Assembly: GCA_023663915.1 (NCBI GenBank)
Contig: JAMPGN010000068.1
Coordinates: forward strand, 1 to 18,367
DNA: 18,367 nt
Source of the DNA: Eubacterium sp.
GTDB lineage: Bacteria > Bacillota_A > Clostridia > Lachnospirales > Lachnospiraceae
Direction of reading: 5' to 3'
The position numbers and the translations under genes were made by a program. Positions 1 through 5,749 of this stretch are shown here, piece by piece; positions within the stretch are counted from its first letter, which is position 1, and every line of letters begins with the position of its first letter. The notes below the pieces were generated by a model. The model was not told the origin of the DNA. It searched no databases and saw only the letters and a program-made list of their open reading frames with translations.

Positions 1-554
1 GTAGGCGCACAGCCCGGTTTCCCCTCTGGATATGAAAAAAATCCATTTTCATCTTTTCGTATCCCAACAATAACCACACGTGGACGGAGCTGCGGAACTC
101 CAAAGTCAGAAGCATTTAACAATTTAATTTGAGTACTATATCCAAGTTTTTCAATAGATTTAAGAATATGTCTGCGATATTCATCAAAACCGGCATCCAA
201 AAAGCCTCTTACATTTTCCAACATGACAGCCCTAGGCTTTATTTCCCGGATCAACCGAATCGCTTCCGGAAAAAGATCACGCTCATCGTCTTTTCCTAAC
301 TGCTTTCCAGCAATTGAAAAAGGCGGGCACGGCACTCCGCCAGCTAATAAATCTATCCCTTGATAAGGTGTCCCATCAAAATCATGTACATCTGCACATA
401 TTACATTCCACTCCGGCCGATTGATTTTCAAAGTTTTACAATAATCTGATTCAAATTCAACAAGTGCAACATGAGTAAAGCCAGCCAATGCCAGCCCAAG
501 AGCCTGTCCGCCGGCTCCTGCACAAATTTCAACGCAAGTTAATGGTCTTTGCAT
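1..554 (-). CDS. DNA (cytosine-5) methyltransferase, N-terminal part (cut by window edge)
   Basis: S-adenosylmethionine-dependent C5-cytosine DNA methyltransferase, the modification enzyme of a restriction-modification or solitary system. Read on the minus strand from the ATG at 554, 184 codons are open to the window edge; the C-terminal half, with the target-recognition domain, lies outside. Family motifs appear in order: motif I (EICAGAGG, residues 9-16), motif IV with the catalytic cysteine (GGVPCPPFS, Cys76), motif VI (ENV, 113-115) and motif VIII (QLRPR, 155-159). The PCPPFS form instead of PCQ-FS is a known variant. An AGGAGG lies 7 bases upstream of the start. It follows the small regulator gene (806-591) by 36 bases, so the two are probably co-transcribed. 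The target sequence cannot be told from this half, and any partner endonuclease would lie further left. Confidence 0.93.
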   Translation of the reverse strand, partial: MQRPLTCVEICAGAGGQALGLALAGFTHVALVEFESDYCKTLKINRPEWNVICADVHDFDGTPYQGIDLLAGGVPCPPFSIAGKQLGKDDERDLFPEAIRLIREIKPRAVMLENVRGFLDAGFDEYRRHILKSIEKLGYSTQIKLLNASDFGVPQLRPRVVIVGIRKDENGFFSYPEGKPGCAP

Positions 555-590
555 AATGCATCCTCCTACCTCTCTAATTCATTCCTACTG

Positions 591-806
591 CTATGCATCG
601 GCTTCATCATCTGCAAATTCCATAATATCTCCTATATTACAATCAAGCGTTTTACAAATCTTATGCAGGCTTTCCAATGAGACTGTTTCCTCTTTTCCCA
701 TTTTTGCCAAAACATTAAAGCTAATCCCTGCCAAATCTTTTAAATCTGTACGATTCATCTTTCTATCTATCAATATTTTCCACAACTTATCGTAACATAC
801 AGACAT
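591..806 (-). CDS. Small Cro/C1-type helix-turn-helix regulator
   Basis: 71-residue DNA-binding protein of the XRE (Cro/C1) family. Residues about 18-55 fit the five-helix fold: NRTDLKDLAGIS as the helix-turn-helix entry, then TVSLESLHKICKTLDCNIGD, the usual third-to-fifth helix pattern. The tail is acidic (EFADDEADA). The ATG at 806 has AGGAG 7 bases upstream and a near-consensus promoter at 850-878. It sits 36 bases before the cytosine methyltransferase and on the same strand. By analogy with controller proteins of restriction-modification systems it may autoregulate the pair, but regulators of this short type also occur beside solitary methyltransferases, so the controller role is inferred. 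Confidence 0.88.
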   Translation of the reverse strand: MSVCYDKLWKILIDRKMNRTDLKDLAGISFNVLAKMGKEETVSLESLHKICKTLDCNIGDIMEFADDEADA

Positions 807-849
807 TCTATATCTCCTAACAATTCTATATTCATTATCAATTTTTGAC

Positions 850-878
850 AGTATAACACAAAGTTAGATATATATCAA
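850..878 (-). promoter_or_regulatory. Sigma-A-type promoter of the regulator/methyltransferase pair
   Basis: On the minus strand a -35 box TTGATA (873-878) and a -10 box TATACT (850-855) are separated by exactly 17 bases, about 45 bases upstream of the regulator start codon. A perfect 10-base palindrome GATATATATC (867-876) overlaps the -35 box and could be an operator. The palindrome role is inference; the promoter match is good. Confidence 0.7.
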
Positions 879-998
879 GATAATCTCATGAAAAGAGGAG
901 AATTTTAGAACATATATTCTTTTTCATCTTGATCATTTACTTATAATTTACATCTCTTGTAATACACTTTCACCCAATATACATTTTTCCATTCGCCT

Positions 999-1046
999 TT
1001 ATAATTTCGCATCTATGATTTGACGGGATTCTTGTTCTGGGGTCAT
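999..1046 (-). pseudogene. Vestige of hsdR (type I restriction subunit) start, 15 codons
   Basis: From an ATG at 1046 the minus strand reads MTPEQESRQIIDAKL and then stops (TAA, 999-1001). This matches the usual N-terminus of type I restriction enzyme R subunits (MTPEQ-x-ARQ-x-ID-x-x-L), which in intact genes continues for about 1000 residues. An AGGAGG site at 1054-1059, 7 bases upstream, is intact, so only the ribosome binding site and first codons survive. The identification rests on recalled family sequence and a short match, so it is moderate. The alternative is a chance 15-codon open frame behind a chance AGGAGG. Confidence 0.45.
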
Positions 1047-1071
1047 GTCATTGCCTCCTCACCCATGTATC

Positions 1072-1108
1072 AAAATCACCGCCATCCGCAAACTCCGAAT
1101 GACGGTGA
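1072..1108 (-). terminator. Intrinsic terminator after the J-domain gene
   Basis: A 12-base-pair stem (1097-1108 with 1076-1087, two G-U pairs on the minus strand transcript) closes a 9-base loop and is followed by TTTT (1072-1075). It lies about 40 bases past the J-domain stop codon and should end the operon running from 3728 to 1147. Confidence 0.7.
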
Positions 1109-1146
1109 CACTTCCATACAATCTTTACAATAAGGTATTTCTTCCC

Positions 1147-1698
1147 TCACGCCTGCTTAAATTCCTCGTAACTCCCTTTCAGGCTCTCATACTCTCTGTT
1201 AATACGCTGAATAACTTCTTTATCTCCCGCCAGGTTGTCCGGATGGAAGATTTTAATCAAGTCTTTATAACGCTTCTTCAAAGCGAGCGGATTTCTGACA
1301 CCCTGAAAGAAAACAGAAACGTCCAGCCCGTTGTCGTAAACGCTCCGTTCATCCAGCAATTCCTTTTCAACGGAAAGTCTTGCCCATTCCTTCTCCAGAC
1401 GCCGCCGGTCAATGTCAAGCTGGCTGAATCCGCCTTGAAGGATCGCCATTTTCTTCTCAAAAAACAGGTTATCATCCTTCAATTTCTGTCGTTCGTTGGA
1501 AAGTTTACGATTCAACTGTTTCATCTCTTCCTGGAACTGCTCTTTCTCCTTCTGAAATTGTTCCTGCTTACTCTCCAGTTCTTTTGCTGCAGTCACCAAG
1601 CGTATATTTTCCCGGAAAAGCCATGTTTTAAGCTCCTGCAGTTCCTCCTCCGAACCATGCTCTAATGTCTCTTCAAATGTACCCTCTAAATTTTCCAT
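1147..1698 (-). CDS. Coiled-coil protein with C-terminal J-domain
   Basis: 183-residue protein with an acidic N-terminus, a long glutamate/lysine/glutamine-rich coiled coil (about residues 35-115) and a C-terminal J-domain carrying the HPD tripeptide (152-154) after a basic helix II (KKRYKDLIKIF). J-domains recruit DnaK/Hsp70 and stimulate its ATPase. This one lacks the Gly/Phe and zinc-finger parts of DnaJ, so it is a class C co-chaperone, probably tethering DnaK to a partner bound by the coiled coil. I chose the ATG at 1698 because AGAGG lies 8 bases upstream; an upstream TTG at 1740 in the same frame has no such site and would lengthen the gene by 14 codons. It follows the 46-residue membrane protein gene by 29 bases. 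Substrate unknown. Confidence 0.85.
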   Translation of the reverse strand: MENLEGTFEETLEHGSEEELQELKTWLFRENIRLVTAAKELESKQEQFQKEKEQFQEEMKQLNRKLSNERQKLKDDNLFFEKKMAILQGGFSQLDIDRRRLEKEWARLSVEKELLDERSVYDNGLDVSVFFQGVRNPLALKKRYKDLIKIFHPDNLAGDKEVIQRINREYESLKGSYEEFKQA

Positions 1699-1727
1699 CA
1701 GATAAACCTCTGTCAAAATTGTCTGAA

Positions 1728-1868
1728 TCAATCGCAACAAAAAAAATTATAACCAATCAGCAACAATAAAACAATGAGAACCAGACCGACAAACCGATTT
1801 ACCAAAAAAAGCATAAACAGCATACCGGCGGCAATACAAAAGGCGACAAGCCCTATTAATTTCTTCAT
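1728..1868 (-). CDS. Small membrane protein (46 residues)
   Basis: 46-residue very hydrophobic protein starting MKKLIG, with two predicted membrane segments (about residues 3-21 and 24-41) joined by a short polar NRF turn, and ending GYNFFCCD. I recall similar tiny proteins with a C-terminal GYN-F-C motif in Lachnospiraceae, but no function is known. The ATG at 1868 has AGGGA about 6 bases upstream; a TTG at 1919 in frame would add 17 residues, overlaps the promoter -35 box and is unlikely. It has its own promoter (1891-1919) and is followed by the J-domain gene. Confidence 0.72.
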   Translation of the reverse strand: MKKLIGLVAFCIAAGMLFMLFLVNRFVGLVLIVLLLLIGYNFFCCD

Positions 1869-1890
1869 ATACTTTCCCTGCTTATGCTTC

Positions 1891-1919
1891 TTTATACAGT
1901 ATATGAAACAGATTGCCAA
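1891..1919 (-). promoter_or_regulatory. Promoter of the small membrane protein/J-domain genes
   Basis: On the minus strand TTGGCA (1914-1919) and TATAAA (1891-1896) are 17 bases apart, each one mismatch from the sigma-A consensus, about 23 bases before the ATG at 1868. TATAC-T-GTATA forms a small inverted repeat over the -10 region. This would allow the two genes to be made apart from gerW upstream. Confidence 0.55.
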
Positions 1920-1954
1920 ATAGTTCTCTTAATGAATCAATTCATTTGTTCCAC

Positions 1955-2344
1955 TTATTCTTCTTCGGGAAAAGCGATGTCAACCGCTTTATCGTCCTCG
2001 ATCATTTCCTCTTTAGGTGCGGTAAATTTATCCACGATATCCGGAATCATATCCAGCACTTTCGTAACAGTATCCTGGTTCTTTACATTGACTAACTTGG
2101 TCGAACCATTCTTAATCACAAGCACTGCACTTGGCGACATTTTAGCAGTAAATCCGCCTGCACCGTTATTTTTCTTATCGGCTACACCTGCCCCCGCACC
2201 AACGCCAAAAGTGACATCCACTAATGGAAGGATAATCGTATCTCCGATCTGTGTTGCGTCTCCCACAACCGTTTTCGTACTGATCACGGCATTCATACCC
2301 TTCATCAATGATTCGATCACACCTGTAAAATTATTATCCGCCAT
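1955..2344 (-). CDS. ytfJ: GerW family sporulation protein (YtfJ)
   Basis: 129-residue member of the GerW/YtfJ family, made in spore-forming Firmicutes and needed in Bacillus subtilis for normal spore germination. Hallmarks are the start NNFTGVIESLMKGMNAV, a glycine-rich core (GVGAGAGVADKKNNGAGG, residues about 47-64) and SPSAVLVIKNG. The acidic tail ends FPEEE. The ATG at 2344 has AAGGAGG 7 bases upstream and overlaps the stop codon of the DUF2953 gene by one base (TAATG), so translation is probably coupled. The ytfI-ytfJ order is the same as in Bacillus, which supports both calls and implies that the organism forms endospores. Confidence 0.93.
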   Translation of the reverse strand: MADNNFTGVIESLMKGMNAVISTKTVVGDATQIGDTIILPLVDVTFGVGAGAGVADKKNNGAGGFTAKMSPSAVLVIKNGSTKLVNVKNQDTVTKVLDMIPDIVDKFTAPKEEMIEDDKAVDIAFPEEE

Positions 2345-3348
2345 TATACAGCCTCCTTCTTCAATAACTTAATTAGTTTCTTGACATCTTTGTTAAAATA
2401 AATTCGTATTGCGGCTTTGAGGAATGTAAATACCCTGATTTTGCCGCGAATATACAGATTTCCTTCCACGTGCGTCCGTTCAAAGTCTCCGACAACCTGT
2501 ATGTTTTGTCCGACCAACGGATAAAGTATGCCATATATCGCAAGTATTTGACCCGTAGCTGCAGGATCATCCATGCCGACAATAAAATCTGCCTCGAACT
2601 TATCCGGTTTCAGACTTTTGAAAACAGATTTCAATTCTTCCCGGCACAACTGCCACGATTGTGTAAATGGCTCGCTCTCGAAAACTTCCCGATAATATTC
2701 TATATTATCCAACACAGATTTTATTTTATCACATAACTCTCGGATTGTGTACTGTATATTTTCAAAGAGTGACTTTATTTTTTCGATGATCTGCTTGATT
2801 TTATCGATTATCCCACGGATTTTCCCGGATAGAGAAATTTTGTCTGCGGCGGTATCCTGTTCCTGTCCTGTCGGCTCTGCCTCCTGCGCTTCGGAATGTT
2901 CGGGAGTCTGCCCTGAATCCGTCGGGGATTCCATTTCTGCAAAACCACTGTCGAATGCCTCGTAATTCTCTTCCGGCTGGGACTCCTTTGCAGGCGTCTC
3001 CATTTTCTTTTCCTTTTTTTCTGTTTCTGATTCTTTTTCCGGCTCTTCTATCTTTTTACCGCCCTTTTTTTCCTTCCTGGGTATTCTGAAAAGTGTAAAA
3101 ACCGCGATTCTCACACGCACAATCACATCTGCCGGGTATCGCACGAGGATATTCACCAGATGCAAAAGCCAGGTGACCTTGACACAAGCCGTAAACGGCG
3201 GCTTCTCCTCCCCCTCGTCCCTGTCTGCCTTGATCTGATAGCGCACCGGAACAAACAACACGCAGACGACCGCAAGGAGCAGTATGCCGAGAATACAAAG
3301 CAGAATGATTCCTATGATTTTTAAAATGAGTAAGATAATATGTAGCAT
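2344..3348 (-). CDS. DUF2953 membrane protein (YtfI-like)
   Basis: 334-residue protein with an N-terminal membrane segment (residues 4-33), a long acidic and lysine-rich low-complexity stretch (about 92-168), amphipathic lysine/isoleucine helices (170-215) and a C-terminal DUF2953 domain with the characteristic DPAATG (261-266), a conserved DFE (288-290) and G-x-I-R near 302-305. The family lies next to gerW/ytfJ in many spore formers, including ytfI in Bacillus, so a role in sporulation or spore germination is inferred; no activity is known. The charged insert is longer than in compact family members. The start at 3348 has only a weak GGAAA site. Its stop overlaps the gerW start. Confidence 0.85.
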   Translation of the reverse strand: MLHIILLILKIIGIILLCILGILLLAVVCVLFVPVRYQIKADRDEGEEKPPFTACVKVTWLLHLVNILVRYPADVIVRVRIAVFTLFRIPRKEKKGGKKIEEPEKESETEKKEKKMETPAKESQPEENYEAFDSGFAEMESPTDSGQTPEHSEAQEAEPTGQEQDTAADKISLSGKIRGIIDKIKQIIEKIKSLFENIQYTIRELCDKIKSVLDNIEYYREVFESEPFTQSWQLCREELKSVFKSLKPDKFEADFIVGMDDPAATGQILAIYGILYPLVGQNIQVVGDFERTHVEGNLYIRGKIRVFTFLKAAIRIYFNKDVKKLIKLLKKEAV

Positions 3349-3416
3349 ACGATTTCCAAATGTTCCCTTTTCTTATTTCAACTTCAACTATTCCTTGTGA
3401 AATCCCTCTAAATGCC

Positions 3417-3728
3417 TTACTGCCGATCTGCAAAAAGATAGGCGATCAGGTCTGCTTCTCCTGTCTTCTGCATGGCTTCCTCAGCAATCCGGCGTATGAT
3501 TTCATTTGCTTCCGTCCGACTGCCAGCGATTCCGATGATATATGGCGGATTCTCTTTGTAATAATACTGTTTCAGCATGATGCTATGATAAATTTCCAGC
3601 CGCCTGTCCTTTGCCACATATGCGATCACATAGACATTCATGAGTTTCGCGTATTTTTTCAATTTTCTTTTTATTTTACCGGGATTACTGATAGTATCCC
3701 CGATGTAGAGGTTTTTATAAAATTTCAT
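3417..3728 (-). CDS. Conserved protein of unknown function (103 residues)
   Basis: 103-residue soluble, basic protein rich in tyrosine and isoleucine, not assigned to a family by me. It alternates beta-like and helical stretches: a short opening strand, a basic helix (GKIKRKLKKYAKLM), a strand (VYVIAYVAKD), EIYHSIML, then IIGIAGSRTEANEIIRRIAEE, which resembles the strand-helix layout of small alpha/beta proteins. No membrane segment or signal peptide. It opens the operon that continues with DUF2953 and gerW, so a link to sporulation is possible but only by context. The start at 3728 has a weak GGGAA site. Confidence 0.75.
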   Translation of the reverse strand: MKFYKNLYIGDTISNPGKIKRKLKKYAKLMNVYVIAYVAKDRRLEIYHSIMLKQYYYKENPPYIIGIAGSRTEANEIIRRIAEEAMQKTGEADLIAYLFADRQ

Positions 3729-3810
3729 AGTAAATTCCCAATTAGCAATCCTATAACCTGTTCTTATATAGTAAATTGATCGATCCAGATTATTCTATCA
3801 TACTTTTATC

Positions 3811-3841
3811 AAAATAAAAAGGGTTGATAATTCAACCCTTT
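3811..3841 (-). terminator. Intrinsic terminator after the Nudix gene
   Basis: Perfect 10-base-pair stem AAAGGGTTGA/TCAACCCTTT (3818-3827 with 3832-3841) with a four-base loop. On the minus strand the T-rich tail TTTATTTT follows at once. It begins two bases past the Nudix stop codon and should end the zapA-to-Nudix operon. Confidence 0.88.
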
Positions 3842-3842
3842 A

Positions 3843-4292
3843 TTATTGATTACTTTTAAACCACATATTTTCTTTTTTCAGTTCCAGATAGCTATTATAC
3901 GCCTGCTCCAATATCTGCTTCTCATTGGGGAATTTCAGAAGGTGGTATGCCTCGTGGTATTTATAATATCCGGAATCGGTAAAATACTCTTCCCTTTGCG
4001 GCTTGCTGTAATAGCTGTCTGCAATCATAAGATACCAGTACACCTCTTTGGAGACAACATCTTCGGGTACGGCAAATGTATACTGGCTTTTTCCGATATA
4101 TTTCATAATGGATGCTTCCACGCCCGATTCTTCGTACACTTCCCTAAGAGCGGTATCGACGCGTGATTCTCCTTCTTCCATCGTCCCTTTTGGCAACACC
4201 CAGCCTTCATATTTATTATGAAAATGTTTATATAGTACGAGTATTTTCCCGCGAAAGACGACCACTCCTCCGCAGCTTACCGCTTCGATCAT
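3843..4292 (-). CDS. Nudix hydrolase
   Basis: 149-residue hydrolase of nucleoside diphosphates linked to another group. The Nudix box is complete at residues 36-58: G-TMEEG-E, then seven residues, then REVYEESGV, supplying the Mg2+-binding glutamates. The upstream LPKG is also typical. The substrate cannot be read from the sequence; diadenosine polyphosphates, damaged nucleotides and nucleotide sugars are the usual choices for short Nudix proteins of this shape. I chose the ATG at 4292, with AAGGAG about 5 bases upstream. A GTG at 4313 in frame overlaps the PBP stop and has no ribosome binding site. It is the last gene of the division/cell-wall cluster, directly before a terminator. Confidence 0.92.
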   Translation of the reverse strand: MIEAVSCGGVVVFRGKILVLYKHFHNKYEGWVLPKGTMEEGESRVDTALREVYEESGVEASIMKYIGKSQYTFAVPEDVVSKEVYWYLMIADSYYSKPQREEYFTDSGYYKYHEAYHLLKFPNEKQILEQAYNSYLELKKENMWFKSNQ

Positions 4293-4309
4293 ATTAACTC
4301 CTTTTCTTG

Positions 4310-5749
4310 TCACAAACCAAAGTATTCATCGAAAATACGCTTGGCGATAGGAACTGCGTAATCGCCGCCGCTTCCTGCCCCCTCAATAATAATGGTAACA
4401 CATATTTCCGGTTCTTCTGCCGGGGCAAATCCCGTAAACCATGCATGTGAATCTGTTTTCACGCTATTATACTCCGCTGAGCCGGTCTTTCCTGCCGCCG
4501 TGTATGATAATCCTGACAACTTCGTTCCAGTTCCGCTCCTGACCACTTCCTGCATCAAAACAGTCAGCGCTGCCGCCTCATCCTCCGTCATCAATTTTTT
4601 GTAGGTGGAAGATTCAAATTGTTTGATGACATTCCCCTCATTGTTCTTTACACATTCTACAAGATACGGCTTCATCAAAACACCTTTATTGGCGATTGCA
4701 CAAGTGATCATATTTAATTGGAGCGGCGTGATCTGTGTGGTTCCCTGCCCGATCGCCGCCTGCATAATATCGGAATCCGATGTGGATTCATCGATGACCA
4801 GTTTACTCTGATTATAGGCAAAAGAAACGGATAATTCTTGATTAAACAACAGATCATTTAATGTATTTCCAAATCGAACCCGGTCAAGCTGTATTCCGAT
4901 ATTCGCAAAAGAAGAATTGCAGGACTTCGCAAAGGATTTCGTGAAATCCTCATAACCATGCACCGTCCCGTGATAACAGTTGATCCGTTCCTCACCCAGA
5001 GTAAATCTTCCGTTGCACTGATAAGTATATTGATGATAGGTATCCGGATTCTCTCGGATATATTCCAACGCTGTCACAATCTTAAAAGTGGAACCCGGCG
5101 GATACAGCCCCTGCGTAGCACGGTTTAAAAGTACGGTGCTCTCTTTGTCCTCCAAAAGTCCATCCCATATGTCATCAATTTCATTCGGATCAAAGTCCGG
5201 TTTTGATACCATGGCAATAATCTTACCCGTGGATGGCTCAGAGACGATAATCGCCCCTTTATAAATACCAAGCGACTGGTAGGCTACCTCCTGCACGCCA
5301 ACATCAAGCGTCGTATATACATTATCGCCGGGATACTTGTTTCCCGCCACCTCGCTTGCAACCTTGTCGGCAAGTTTCGCATTGGAATTAATCAGATAAT
5401 AGTTACTGCTTGACTCGATACCGAATTTGCCGTTAGAGGCATATCCTACAACATGTGCAAACAGGTTCTCATATGGATATGACCTGTACTCTTTTCCATC
5501 ATCATCGCTCTTTGTCTCCGCAAGAACCTGTCCTCCTGCCGCATAAATTGTTCCTCTGGTATTCTGTGATATCAATAACTCCTGTCTGCCATTGTAGCTG
5601 TTATTGATCAATTCCTGCTGGTGCGTAATCGCATAATGGCATGTATATCCCATCATACATAAAAAAACTGTGACAAAAAGATAAGTAACCATTATAATCT
5701 GTCGATTACTCTTCTTCCGTCTCCTGTTCTTCGTCTTCGACGGATTCAT
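4310..5749 (-). CDS. Class B penicillin-binding protein (PbpA/FtsI type transpeptidase)
   Basis: Membrane-anchored peptidoglycan D,D-transpeptidase of 479 residues from the ATG at 5749. After a short lysine/arginine-rich cytoplasmic tail comes one membrane helix (about residues 19-41), a small N-terminal domain (NTRGTIYAAGG, 64-74) and the transpeptidase domain with all three active-site motifs: STFK (220-223, catalytic serine), SCN (276-278) and KTG (421-423). There are no PASTA domains, and the length matches PbpA-like proteins. The frame overlaps the end of the SEDS gene. A GTG at 5788, with GAGG 9 bases upstream, would add 13 charged residues and is a real alternative start. The SEDS glycan polymerase next door is its likely partner. 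Confidence 0.92.
   Translation of the reverse strand: MNPSKTKNRRRKKSNRQIIMVTYLFVTVFLCMMGYTCHYAITHQQELINNSYNGRQELLISQNTRGTIYAAGGQVLAETKSDDDGKEYRSYPYENLFAHVVGYASNGKFGIESSSNYYLINSNAKLADKVASEVAGNKYPGDNVYTTLDVGVQEVAYQSLGIYKGAIIVSEPSTGKIIAMVSKPDFDPNEIDDIWDGLLEDKESTVLLNRATQGLYPPGSTFKIVTALEYIRENPDTYHQYTYQCNGRFTLGEERINCYHGTVHGYEDFTKSFAKSCNSSFANIGIQLDRVRFGNTLNDLLFNQELSVSFAYNQSKLVIDESTSDSDIMQAAIGQGTTQITPLQLNMITCAIANKGVLMKPYLVECVKNNEGNVIKQFESSTYKKLMTEDEAAALTVLMQEVVRSGTGTKLSGLSYTAAGKTGSAEYNSVKTDSHAWFTGFAPAEEPEICVTIIIEGAGSGGDYAVPIAKRIFDEYFGL

Larger units (their letters stand above)
807..1071. other. Gene-poor edge between the methyltransferase pair and the J-domain operon
   Basis: A-T-rich stretch without a full gene. 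From right to left on the minus strand it holds a strong AGGAGG site (1054-1059), the 15-codon hsdR-like vestige (999-1046), a further short open stretch with no recognisable content, and the promoter of the regulator (850-878). The adjoining terminator at 1072-1108 marks the end of the neighbouring operon. The drop in GC against the flanking core genes and the remnant suggest a boundary of transferred DNA. I see no repeats, integrase or attachment site in it. Confidence 0.5.

Noticed and set aside
1048..1146. Open frame of about 32 codons after the J-domain stop (with WKCHRHSEFADGGDFDTW)
   Set aside because: It looked like the tail of a lost gene, but the terminator hairpin at 1072-1108 explains most of these bases and it has no start codon or ribosome binding site.
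1045..1665. Plus-strand open frame opposite the J-domain gene
   Set aside because: The minus strand has a clear J-domain and a ribosome binding site; the plus frame is leucine/phenylalanine-rich sequence made by the antisense of a Glu/Lys coiled coil.
3729..3810. Promoter for the 3728-1147 operon
   Set aside because: The operon needs one here, but only a poor match (TTTTTA-17-TAGAAT) is visible and no sporulation-sigma pattern is clear, so no call was made.
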